Positions 7,292-14,131 of a DNA stretch of 24,523 nucleotides are shown here, in pieces. Positions within the stretch are counted from its first letter, which is position 1. Every line of letters begins with the position of its first letter. The position numbers and the translations under genes were made by a program. The notes under the pieces are model-generated. The model did not search any database. It saw nothing but the letters and a program-made list of their open reading frames with translations, and was not told where the DNA came from. This stretch comes from an uncultured Bacilli bacterium (GTDB lineage: Bacteria > Bacillota_I > Bacilli_A > RFN20 > CAG-288). Location of the stretch: NCBI GenBank assembly GCA_934700375.1, contig CAKUXT010000005.1, forward strand, positions 1 to 24,523, written 5' to 3'.

Positions 7292-8584
7292 ATGAAAAAA
7301 AAGTTAGTTTCGTTAGTTGCTTTAGCTTCGTTGTTTGTTATTGCTGGTTGCGGTGACAATAAAGAAAGCACCAAGCCAGAGACTTCTGCTCCTAGCCCGG
7401 TGGAAACCGCAAAGCCGACCGAAGCACCTAAGCCGACTGAAACTGCAAAGCCGACTGAAAAGCCTGCTACAGATCCTGTCACTGAAGCACCTTCTACTGA
7501 TGCTCCGTCTACTGATGCACCTTCTACTGAAGCACCTACACCATCTCTTCCTGAAATGGTCGAAAAGACTATCGATGATTTGACCACAACTGCTCCTGAA
7601 GATTCTAAGACTATGTTCAAGGTTTCTGGTATCTGGGAACATACTGGTAATGATTCTGATGTTAATGGAAATGGTAAGTTGGTTGATCCTATCTCTGGAA
7701 ACGCTCTTACTGTTTATGGTATGGCTCCTACTGCCGAAGCATTCATCTATAATGAAACTGATGGTTTCAAATTTACCAATCCTAAGAAGTTCCAGGATAT
7801 TAAGTCTCAATTCACTTCTGGCGATAAGCTTACCTTAGGTATGGTTTATAGTCCTATTTATAAGAACTTCTATACTTATTTCATCAGCAAAGATGCTGAT
7901 AAGTCTACTTTCACATATAATGTCGAAATCGGAACATTCGAACATGGCTCCATCACTGCTGACAAGACATCTGGCACTTATGGAGAAAAGGTTACTTTGA
8001 CTGTTACACCCGAAACCAATTATGCAGTCGAGTTCATCAAACTTAATGGCATTGCCGTTACTCCCACTGAAGGAGTTTACTCTTTTGAAATTGTTGCTGG
8101 AAAGAATGTCATCACTGCGGAATTTGTTTCCACTGCAACTCCGATTACAAAAATGACAATCGACACAACCAATTGCGGCTTCACTGCTGGATATCCTAAA
8201 GTAGAGGCCGAAACGACAATGGTTGATGGTAGAAGCAGTGTAACATTTAAATATTTCAATTATATGTTAAGTGCTTCTAATGGCTTGCAATCCAAGCTCA
8301 AGGCTTATATATATAATACCACTGAATTTGCTGGCGAAATTGAAAGCGTTGCTATTGTCGCAAATAAGAATTGGAGCAGTAAAACATCTGCCATTTCTAT
8401 TGCTTTCGCTACTACAGCAATCACAGCTGCTCCGACTGAATATGCTGCTGATGTCACAGTAGAGGATTGTGCCACACCTGTCACTTGTGCGGTTGCTGGA
8501 GCAAAGTTCCTTAGAATTGATCACACTGTAAAAGGTATGGTCGCCATCGATTCCATCACCATCAACTTCAAGACTGCCGCCTAA
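7292..8584 (+). CDS. Lipoprotein 1: Thr/Pro/Glu linker, OB-like and InlB-type repeat domains
   Basis: The 430-residue protein has a Lys-rich signal peptide with lipobox VIAGC (Cys20), so it should be lipid-anchored outside the membrane. Residues 25-86 are a flexible linker of KPTE and APST(D/E) repeats. About 105-210 looks like a small beta-barrel (OB-like, compare DUF5689-type domains). Residues 212-280 (GSITADKTSGTYGEKVTLTV) resemble the divergent InlB B-repeat. About 285-428 is a further beta-rich domain I do not recognise. The start at the MKKK codon is chosen from the signal peptide; upstream in-frame codons lack a plausible start with a ribosome site. Signal peptide and linker closely match lipoprotein 2, beyond fic. 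It is bracketed by direct repeats, which suggests it moved or was duplicated here. Function is unknown; binding of an extracellular ligand is a guess. Confidence 0.85.
   Translation: MKKKLVSLVALASLFVIAGCGDNKESTKPETSAPSPVETAKPTEAPKPTETAKPTEKPATDPVTEAPSTDAPSTDAPSTEAPTPSLPEMVEKTIDDLTTTAPEDSKTMFKVSGIWEHTGNDSDVNGNGKLVDPISGNALTVYGMAPTAEAFIYNETDGFKFTNPKKFQDIKSQFTSGDKLTLGMVYSPIYKNFYTYFISKDADKSTFTYNVEIGTFEHGSITADKTSGTYGEKVTLTVTPETNYAVEFIKLNGIAVTPTEGVYSFEIVAGKNVITAEFVSTATPITKMTIDTTNCGFTAGYPKVEAETTMVDGRSSVTFKYFNYMLSASNGLQSKLKAYIYNTTEFAGEIESVAIVANKNWSSKTSAISIAFATTAITAAPTEYAADVTVEDCATPVTCAVAGAKFLRIDHTVKGMVAIDSITINFKTAA
7371..7550 (+). repeat. Low-complexity repeats encoding the lipoprotein linker
   Basis: Repeated KPTE/KPTA codons (about 7411-7465) are followed by tandem 12-bp units encoding APST(D/E) (about 7488-7545). 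Such tracts expand and contract easily, so linker length may differ between strains. A similar, shorter KPTE linker is present in lipoprotein 2. Confidence 0.75.
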
Positions 8585-8596
8585 TAAGTAATCATT

Positions 8597-8630
8597 GCCC
8601 CGAAAGTCTTATGACAAGTAGGGGCTTTTT
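8597..8630 (+). terminator. Terminator of lipoprotein gene 1
   Basis: GCCCC (8597-8601) and GGGGC (8621-8625), with a small inner GTC/GAC pairing, are followed directly by TTTTT. It lies 12 bp after the stop (two TAA codons in tandem). Confidence 0.75.
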
Positions 8631-8679
8631 GTTTGCCTTAAGAAATCAGAGTACTTAAAAAGCACAACAATTTTGTCGC

Positions 8680-8726
8680 GCTTCGGCTGACCATTTTGTA
8701 TGGGACGAAAATCAAATCCCTGATTT
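8680..8726 (+). repeat. Direct repeat, copy 2, overlapping the 3' end of fic
   Basis: This is the same segment as 7045-7090 (about 44 of 47 positions). Here the left arm of the terminator hairpin is absent, and the right end covers the last five codons including the stop of the fic gene on the minus strand. Confidence 0.9.
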
Positions 8727-9839
8727 GAGAATATTGATATAACCGGTATATTCAAAAACTCGGTCTCTTGCTTTTGAGTTGGTTTGTTTAAGAATTCCTG
8801 AATCGACCATCTTATTGATTGTCATAGAGATTCCATTATAAGAAATTCCAGTATCCTTTGCCATGGCTGATATGCTGATGATCGGGTGTTCTTTCAGATA
8901 ATCGAATATCATTTTCTGCTGTTTTGTTTTCAAACTCAGCTTCTCTTCATCTTTTCTGATCAAGTTATCAAGAGAAGTGATGGTGCTGCTGCTATCGTGA
9001 CAGGATTCAATGATTCCCTGCAAGAAGAACTTGATCCATTGTTCATAGTCTCCTTTTTTTCTGACTTCACTTAATCGATCGCAATATTCGATTCGGTTTG
9101 ATTTCAGATATAAAGAGAGATAGAGAACAGGCTGATGAAGGATTCCATTATCAAGCAACATCAAGACAATCAGCATTCTTCCGATTCTTCCATTGCCGTC
9201 CAAGAAAGGATGTATTGTTTCAAACTGATAATGAACCAATGCAGTTTTCAATAGAATGTCCATCTCATTGTTATTGATGTACTTTTCTAAATCGCTCATT
9301 GCCTCTTTCATGTCTTCGACTGTCGGTGGAACATATCTTGCAGTTTTAAGACTGCTATTTGAAGAACCTATCCAGTTTTGGCTTTTTCTAAATTCACCAG
9401 GATTCTTTTCTTGTCCTCGGACACCTTGCAGCAATACTTTGTGTGTATCACACAATAAACGATTGCAGATAGGCAGTTTCTTCATTCTTCTAATCGCATA
9501 ATTGAGAGCATTGACGTAATTGACGACATCATTGATATCGACATTGATGGAATCATCAATGTCAGGATCTAAGATGTCTTCAAGTGTCGCCTGTGTTCCT
9601 TCAATCTGGCTGCTTAAAAGGGCTTCTTTTCTTACAAAGCATCCAATATATAGATTCATGCTAGGTATCAATTTAGAAATGGTATCTAGTTGTCCTAATG
9701 CATAGTGAGCAGAAGATAATAAGGAAGTCATTTCTTCATCCATTTCAATTTCTGAAAAAGGAGGTAACGGATTAGGTTTGTATGCTTTATATCCATCAAT
9801 GCCATTGAGGGCTGTTACGTATTGGCCTGCTCTGTTCAT
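8712..9839 (-). CDS. Fic-domain protein with N-terminal inhibitory motif and C-terminal winged helix
   Basis: Fic enzymes transfer AMP, or another phosphate-linked group, from a nucleotide onto a target protein. This 375-residue protein has a Fic N-terminal domain with the inhibitory motif SSQIEG (76-81, S-x3-E-G), a complete active-site motif HPFLDGNGRIGR (210-221) with catalytic His210, and a helix-turn-helix domain at about 304-366. The motif placement makes it a self-inhibited (class II) Fic, intact and probably active. The start is ATG 9839 behind AAGGAGGT; a longer in-frame reading would run through the promoter. Its own promoter carries a regular operator array, so autoregulation through the winged helix is likely but inferred. 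No antitoxin gene is adjacent; two paralogous lipoprotein genes flank it. The target protein is unknown. Confidence 0.93.
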   Translation of the reverse strand: MNRAGQYVTALNGIDGYKAYKPNPLPPFSEIEMDEEMTSLLSSAHYALGQLDTISKLIPSMNLYIGCFVRKEALLSSQIEGTQATLEDILDPDIDDSINVDINDVVNYVNALNYAIRRMKKLPICNRLLCDTHKVLLQGVRGQEKNPGEFRKSQNWIGSSNSSLKTARYVPPTVEDMKEAMSDLEKYINNNEMDILLKTALVHYQFETIHPFLDGNGRIGRMLIVLMLLDNGILHQPVLYLSLYLKSNRIEYCDRLSEVRKKGDYEQWIKFFLQGIIESCHDSSSTITSLDNLIRKDEEKLSLKTKQQKMIFDYLKEHPIISISAMAKDTGISYNGISMTINKMVDSGILKQTNSKARDRVFEYTGYINILKSGI

Positions 9840-9844
9840 ATGTG

Positions 9845-9852
9845 TACCTCCT
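9845..9852 (-). promoter_or_regulatory. Strong ribosome binding site setting the fic start
   Basis: On the minus strand AAGGAGGT is followed by ACAC and ATG. This near-perfect Shine-Dalgarno sequence selects Met at 9839 over upstream in-frame codons and contrasts with the absent sites of the flanking lipoprotein genes. Confidence 0.9.
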
Positions 9853-9853
9853 T

Positions 9854-9978
9854 GAAATAACGATATGAATATTCTATATGTTATTTCATAAAAATGCAAT
9901 AATATGAAATTACGGCGGTAAAATTACTTTTGTTATTTCACAAAGTGACGAAAATAAGAAATAACGAATTGAAATAAT
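9854..9978. promoter_or_regulatory. Array of alternating GAAATAAC half-sites with exact 26-bp step
   Basis: The half-sites are GAAATAAC 9854-9861, GTTATTTC 9880-9887, GAAATTAC 9906-9913, GTTATTTC 9932-9939 and GAAATAAC 9958-9965. Starts are exactly 26 bp apart and orientation flips each time, so every neighbouring pair is an inverted repeat with an 18-nt gap. Four of five are identical. A sixth, GAAATAAT, follows at 9971, half a period (13 bp) further. This suggests cooperative binding of a dimeric regulator, most simply the Fic protein's own winged helix. Confidence 0.75.
9871..9899 (-). promoter_or_regulatory. Probable fic promoter
   Basis: On the minus strand TAGAAT (9871-9876, one mismatch from the -10 consensus) lies 17 bp from TTGCAT (9894-9899, a weak -35). 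Half-site 2 of the operator array falls in the spacer and half-site 1 between the start point and the ribosome site, a layout suited to repression. Confidence 0.5.
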
Positions 9979-9994
9979 GTGCAACTTTAGCAAC

Positions 9995-10028
9995 AAAAAA
10001 GCAGCCCGACCCATAAGGGCCGAGCTGT
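9995..10028 (-). terminator. Terminator of lipoprotein gene 2
   Basis: Read on the minus strand, AGCTCGGCCC and GGGTCGGGCT (10017-10026 and 10003-10012) form a 10-bp stem, with two G-U pairs, around a 4-nt loop. It runs into TTTTTT (9995-10000). It separates lipoprotein gene 2 from the fic regulatory array. Confidence 0.85.
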
Positions 10029-10047
10029 TTAATACAGATGAATCTAA

Positions 10048-12657
10048 TTATGCTTTGGTTGCTAATTTGAAGATGGAAACGTCTTGTTGGCTTCCGTTAT
10101 AGCAAGCAAATCTAGGACTGGAAGGATTATATTGAATTCTAAACTGAGGATAGGAGCAGTTTGCGATTTTTGCTTTGCCAGTTTCTGCATCGATTGTTAC
10201 AGTGAAGGAGGAGGAAGCGTCAATCTTACTTAACTGGGGCATTTTGTTCTTTGAGCCAGCAAATCCTAAGTATCCAGTGCCATCGAAGAATGCATAAGAG
10301 TTTGCTGCAGAGCCTTTTGCGACAGTCAATTCAACGAGGCCTTCAGTCTCAGTGATTGCATCACTGGCGACTACCACACTAACTTTGTTGTAGGTGCTGC
10401 CATTTGATGTGCTTAAGCCGAAGGAAGATTCAGCAGCGTTATAAGCCATGACGATCTTATCGCCTTCTTTTAATTCTGTAGCGACTTTAAGGAGCGAATA
10501 AGACTTAAGGGCATCAGCAGTGATGGTAACTTCAAATGTCTGCTTGACAGTTTCAACTGCGTTGGAAGTGGCTGTAACAACGACAACACCAGCAGTGCTT
10601 CCGGCAGTGAGCTTTCCAGTTTCATCGATAGTAGCTAAAGGAGTGGTGACAGTGGTGTCTTTATTGGCGACAGACCAGGTGACAGTTTCATCGGCGATGT
10701 TACCGAATCCTTCGCCTTTGACTGTTGCAGTCAAAACGGTGGAAGTTTTGGCTTTAAGAGTGTCTTTTCCGGTGATTTCGATAGAACTTGCAGTAGTTGC
10801 AGCATTGGCTGTGAAGGATTCGACCCAGAAGGTGACATTGTTATTCATGCTGATGACATAGCCCTTGAAGGTTCCCCACTTATTTAAGTCGAATGAGACA
10901 TCCTTAAGTGCGGTCAATCCGATCTCAGCAACAGTTCCTTCAATGTTTACATTGATATGTGAACCATCTTCGAATGCTTTGGCGTTATCGAACTCAAGGT
11001 ATTCGCCCTTGGAGAATTCAGCCTTGCTGGTCATTGCAATCATCTCATCTTTGGTCTTCTTTGTAGCAGTTGTAGTAACGCCTTCAACGGTCTTCTTGGA
11101 AATGACCATAGAAACTAAGTTTTTGCTTGTGATTTCAATCAAAGTATTGTATTTGACGAATTTTGCTTTGACTAAGACAACATCGCCGACTTTCAAGCCT
11201 TCGGGTTGTTTGTCGGCAGCGACATTATAAGCCTGGACAAGACCGGTAGCATCTCTGATGATGAAGTTTTTGTCATCTTTGAAAGCAGAAACGACACCGC
11301 GGAAGCTGACTTCTTCGGTCGGCTTATTGTTTTCCAATCCCTTGGTGAGCTCGACAATTTCGGCTGCAGTCTTAAGATTCTTGACTTCAGTTGCTAATTT
11401 GATGGTTCCAGTTTTTCCGCTTTCATCAGTGGCAGCAGCAGTGATTGTGACTTCACCGTCACCGACAAATGTGACTAAACCGGCATTATCGACTGTAGCA
11501 ACTGTTTCATCACTGGATGTCCATGTGACGGTCTGTAAGGCGTTGTCAGGTAAAACAGTGGTTGTAAGCTGGACAGTTTCACCGACATCAGCACCAGTCT
11601 TTCCGCCTTCAGCAGCGATAGTGATGCTTTCGACAGGAGCAGCAGGAGCAGCTGTGACAGTAATAGAATATTCGCCCTTGATTTCGGTTCCTTCGGCTGT
11701 TGCGAAGATCTTGGTGGTACCGACTTTGACACCAGTGACTAAACCATTGGCGGAAACAGTGGCGATATCTTCTTTTTCAGAGGTCCAGATGACTTTCTGG
11801 TTGGCTCCGGCAGGAGTGACAACTGCTGTCAACTGTAATGTTCCGGTAGCCTGGACTTCTGTAGCATCGTCAGCGGCAGTGATGGTGACGCTTTCTGCGG
11901 TAGGAGCAGCAGGAGCGGTGAATTCGATTTCACTGGGATCATAAAGATTGATAGTATCTTCGGCATACCATGTTCCTGAAAGCTTTGTGACTTTGGAACC
12001 GACAACCAATGTGGCGACCTTTTCATTTAAAGCATCAGCCTCAGTGACTTTTTGATTATAGGAGACGAAGAATTCTTTTTCTCCGATCATAAAGCCATAT
12101 TTGTGTGCATCCTGATCAGCAGAAGTGATGACAACACCGCCTTCCGGAATGGTCATATATGCGTCTTTGGAATCTTCAAAATTATTAGTGGCATCACCTA
12201 AGACAAGAGGTGTAGCTGCAATGTCATCAGTGGCAGTGATTGTTCCGCCCTTCATATTCAATGAAGGATAACTCTTGGCAGAACCATTACCGGTAAATAC
12301 ATAAGATTTTCCGATTTCAATGCTGGCTTTAGGAACATTGTTCATCCAATAGCCGTATTTGTCTTCCTGAATGGCAATATTGCAGTTTTCACTTCCTGAA
12401 TAGCTGACAGCGTGAACGACTTTACCTTGAATGGTGATGGATTTGGTCTTGTCACCATAGTTCTCTAAATATTCCTTATCAGCATCCTTGACTACAGGTT
12501 CGGTCGGCAGGTTTTCTGTCGGCTTAGGTCCTTCGGTGGGCTTATTGGTCGTCTCTATCGGCTTAGGGGTAGTAGGATTGGCAGATTCTTTGTTTCTGCA
12601 TCCTCCTAATACCATCAACGAAGCTAATGCAACAATCGACAATAATTTCTTCTTCAT
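10048..12657 (-). CDS. Lipoprotein 2: multidomain surface protein with three BIG2 Ig-like domains
   Basis: The 869-residue protein has a signal peptide nearly identical to that of lipoprotein 1, with lipobox VLGGC (Cys20), and a KPTE-type linker (25-55). Two OB-like/beta-rich segments follow (about 60-245). Then come BIG2 (bacterial Ig-like group 2) domains at about 255-335 and 342-425, an OB-like region at about 430-618 (SFRGVVSAFKDDKNFIIRD), and a third BIG2 at about 622-714. The C-terminal domain (718-867), with the motif SSPRFACYNGSQQDVSIF, is a type often seen at the ends of secreted gut-bacterial proteins. BIG2 domains usually act as stalks or adhesion modules. No catalytic domain is visible. 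I start at MKKK; a TTG at 12678 would add seven residues before an otherwise complete signal peptide. It is read towards fic but has its own terminator. Confidence 0.88.
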   Translation of the reverse strand: MKKKLLSIVALASLMVLGGCRNKESANPTTPKPIETTNKPTEGPKPTENLPTEPVVKDADKEYLENYGDKTKSITIQGKVVHAVSYSGSENCNIAIQEDKYGYWMNNVPKASIEIGKSYVFTGNGSAKSYPSLNMKGGTITATDDIAATPLVLGDATNNFEDSKDAYMTIPEGGVVITSADQDAHKYGFMIGEKEFFVSYNQKVTEADALNEKVATLVVGSKVTKLSGTWYAEDTINLYDPSEIEFTAPAAPTAESVTITAADDATEVQATGTLQLTAVVTPAGANQKVIWTSEKEDIATVSANGLVTGVKVGTTKIFATAEGTEIKGEYSITVTAAPAAPVESITIAAEGGKTGADVGETVQLTTTVLPDNALQTVTWTSSDETVATVDNAGLVTFVGDGEVTITAAATDESGKTGTIKLATEVKNLKTAAEIVELTKGLENNKPTEEVSFRGVVSAFKDDKNFIIRDATGLVQAYNVAADKQPEGLKVGDVVLVKAKFVKYNTLIEITSKNLVSMVISKKTVEGVTTTATKKTKDEMIAMTSKAEFSKGEYLEFDNAKAFEDGSHINVNIEGTVAEIGLTALKDVSFDLNKWGTFKGYVISMNNNVTFWVESFTANAATTASSIEITGKDTLKAKTSTVLTATVKGEGFGNIADETVTWSVANKDTTVTTPLATIDETGKLTAGSTAGVVVVTATSNAVETVKQTFEVTITADALKSYSLLKVATELKEGDKIVMAYNAAESSFGLSTSNGSTYNKVSVVVASDAITETEGLVELTVAKGSAANSYAFFDGTGYLGFAGSKNKMPQLSKIDASSSFTVTIDAETGKAKIANCSYPQFRIQYNPSSPRFACYNGSQQDVSIFKLATKA

Positions 12658-12711
12658 ACTGAAGTCGGGCCTTGACAAACCCCTTTTTCCTTTCCTTTTT
12701 CATGTGTCAAG
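12658..12711 (-). promoter_or_regulatory. Structured leader of lipoprotein gene 2
   Basis: On the minus strand CTTGACA (12705-12711) pairs perfectly with TGTCAAG (12671-12677). The 27-nt loop holds the A/G-rich tract AAAAAGGAAAGGAAAAAGGG. The stem ends 13 nt before the ATG, and no Shine-Dalgarno sequence is correctly spaced. Layout and the bases just before the ATG (CAAG-RCC-ACT-AGTATG) match the lipoprotein 1 leader. Confidence 0.5.
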
Positions 12712-12738
12712 TGTTATTGCTGAGAAGTTAGTTGCTTC

Positions 12739-12744
12739 ATTATA
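12739..12744 (-). promoter_or_regulatory. -10 box of lipoprotein gene 2
   Basis: A perfect TATAAT on the minus strand lies about 80 bp before the ATG, implying a ~75-nt leader, the same length as for lipoprotein 1. The -35 region (about 12762-12768, TCTTTT-like) is poor, so an activator or an extended promoter may be needed. Confidence 0.5.
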
Positions 12745-12869
12745 AGATATAAATATTTACAAAAAGAATGACTAAAAATTGCTTAGAATAGAGGATTTCT
12801 AAGGAAATTCAATGAAATGAATATTTCTTTCTTTGAGTTGTAATGTTGCGGCTTTTTTACAAGAAAAAC

Positions 12870-13430
12870 TTATTTCTGATACTTCAATAAATAGTAACCG
12901 ACAGCAGCAACGGTCTTTCCGTCTGCAATCTCACCGTTTCTGATCATGTCACAAAGCTTTTCAAAAGGAACGAAGTAGTATTCAAGCTCTTCACCTTCAT
13001 CTAAATGCTGATGTGTTCTGACAAGGTCTTTTGCTAAATAGAGATGAATGGCTTCATCTGTATAGCCCACAGATGGATAGAAAAGACCTAACTCTTCTAA
13101 GGTATCGGCTCTATAGCCTGTCTCCTCTTCGAGTTCTCTTCTTGCAGTCTCTTCACCGCTCTCCCCTTCATCACCTTTTCCAGCCGGAATCTCTGTGATG
13201 ATATCATCATAGGGATAACGATACTGGTCTTCGAGTATGACTTCGTTTTTGTCGTTGAAGGCAAGAACAGCTGCCGCATGGCAGTGTCGGATGACTTCAC
13301 GATGGGAGATTCTTCCGCTAGGAAGTTCAACCTCATCTAAAAAGACATCCAGAATCTTTCCTTTGTAGACTTCTTTGCTGGATAATGTCTTTTCTCTTTT
13401 CTTGCTGATCTGTGATTCTTCTTTTCTCAT
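12870..13430 (-). CDS. nudF: Nudix hydrolase, ADP-ribose pyrophosphatase (NudF) type
   Basis: Nudix enzymes cleave nucleoside diphosphates linked to another moiety; this subgroup hydrolyses ADP-ribose to AMP and ribose 5-phosphate. The 186-residue protein has a complete Nudix box at 84-106: G-x5-E-x7-RELEEETGY, with Gly84, Glu90, Arg98, Glu99 and Glu102-103. The following segment PSVGYTDEAIHLYLA is typical of the ADP-ribose pyrophosphatase group. The start is supported by AAAGAGGT about 7 nt upstream. It diverges from rdgB across 98 bp, pairing two nucleotide-cleaning enzymes at one intergenic region. I see no clear terminator after the stop. Substrate assignment rests on the motif only. Confidence 0.87.
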   Translation of the reverse strand: MRKEESQISKKREKTLSSKEVYKGKILDVFLDEVELPSGRISHREVIRHCHAAAVLAFNDKNEVILEDQYRYPYDDIITEIPAGKGDEGESGEETARRELEEETGYRADTLEELGLFYPSVGYTDEAIHLYLAKDLVRTHQHLDEGEELEYYFVPFEKLCDMIRNGEIADGKTVAAVGYYLLKYQK

Positions 13431-13528
13431 TGCTATACCTCTTTACTGGTAATATCATAGGATGCTTTTCCTTTTTTCTCTACTATATTTGTTATAAAAT
13501 AAGGAGAACTTATAAAGAATAGAAAAAC

Positions 13529-14131
13529 ATGAAAAACATCATTGTATTTGCGACATCGAATGTCAATAAAGTCAGAGAAGTAAGAGAGATGTTAGAGGGG
13601 ATGGATGTTGAAATTCGTTCTCTTTCTGATATGGGACTAGAAGTCACACATGAAGAGGATAGCAATACCTTTGAAGGCAATGCAAAAATCAAAGCGGAAG
13701 ACATCGCTTCAAAATGTTCTTATCCTGTCTTAAGCGATGACTCCGGTCTTGCTGTTGATGCGCTCGATGGATTCCCTGGTGTCCATTCTGCAAGATTCAT
13801 GGAAGGACATCCTTATGAGGAGAAGAACCTTGCTATTCTGAAAATGATGGAAGATAAAGAGAACAGAAAGGCTGCTTTCTATACAGCGATGGTTTTTATC
13901 GATAAGAAGAGAAATATCGAAAAGACATTCTTCGGAAAGAATGAAGGAGAGATCACAAAAGAGATGGATTATCATCCTATATCCGGATTCGGATATGATC
14001 CGATCTTCTTCTCTTATGACTTGAATAAGACCTTCGGTCAGGCTACACCGGTGGAGAAGGATTCTGTCTCTCATCGAGGAAGAGCGCTGATGTCATTCTT
14101 GGAGTATTATAAGAACGAGTATGAAAAATAA
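13529..14131 (+). CDS. rdgB: Non-canonical purine NTP pyrophosphatase (RdgB/HAM1 family)
   Basis: This enzyme hydrolyses ITP, dITP and XTP to monophosphates and keeps deaminated purines out of DNA and RNA. The 200-residue sequence carries all family blocks: ATSNVNKVRE (8-17), SDDSGLAVDALDGFPGVHSAR (69-89) with the metal-binding Asp70/71, GFGYDPIF (153-160) and SHRGRAL (181-187). An in-frame TAG just upstream fixes the ATG at 13529. The ribosome site is weak: AAGGAG lies 22 nt away at 13501, and TATAAA (13493-13498) suggests the promoter is very close. It is the first gene of a tight run (rdgB, membrane protein, pth, mfd). Its last 11 bp overlap the next gene, implying translational coupling. 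Confidence 0.95.
   Translation: MKNIIVFATSNVNKVREVREMLEGMDVEIRSLSDMGLEVTHEEDSNTFEGNAKIKAEDIASKCSYPVLSDDSGLAVDALDGFPGVHSARFMEGHPYEEKNLAILKMMEDKENRKAAFYTAMVFIDKKRNIEKTFFGKNEGEITKEMDYHPISGFGYDPIFFSYDLNKTFGQATPVEKDSVSHRGRALMSFLEYYKNEYEK

Noticed and set aside
7233..7295. 20-codon leader ORF overlapping the lipoprotein 1 start as ATGA
   Set aside because: Not accepted as a gene: no ribosome site, and the equivalent leader of lipoprotein 2 has no matching ORF. Mentioned only within the leader entry.
7090..7620. Open frame on the minus strand opposite lipoprotein gene 1, with Gly/Ala/Ser/Val repeats
   Set aside because: It is the mirror of the Thr/Pro/Glu linker codons; it has no ribosome site, and the plus-strand frame has a lipobox and domains.
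7045..8726. Insertion sequence or transposon bounded by the direct repeats
   Set aside because: No transposase, no terminal inverted repeats, and 46 bp is too long for a target-site duplication.
8712..9839. Fic protein as toxin of a Fic/antitoxin pair
   Set aside because: The inhibitory motif is inside the same protein (residues 76-81) and no separate small antitoxin gene is adjacent.
10520..11944. Plus-strand open frames opposite the BIG2 region of lipoprotein 2
   Set aside because: They reflect the repetitive Thr/Val/Ala codons of the BIG2 domains read backwards; no ribosome sites.
12655..12678. Longer lipoprotein 2 starting at TTG 12678
   Set aside because: Adds seven residues before a complete MKKK signal peptide; lipoprotein 1 has no corresponding start.
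12801..12827. GAAAT/ATTTC pairs upstream of lipoprotein gene 2 as a third operator
   Set aside because: Spacing is not 26 bp and the half-sites match only the AT-rich core.
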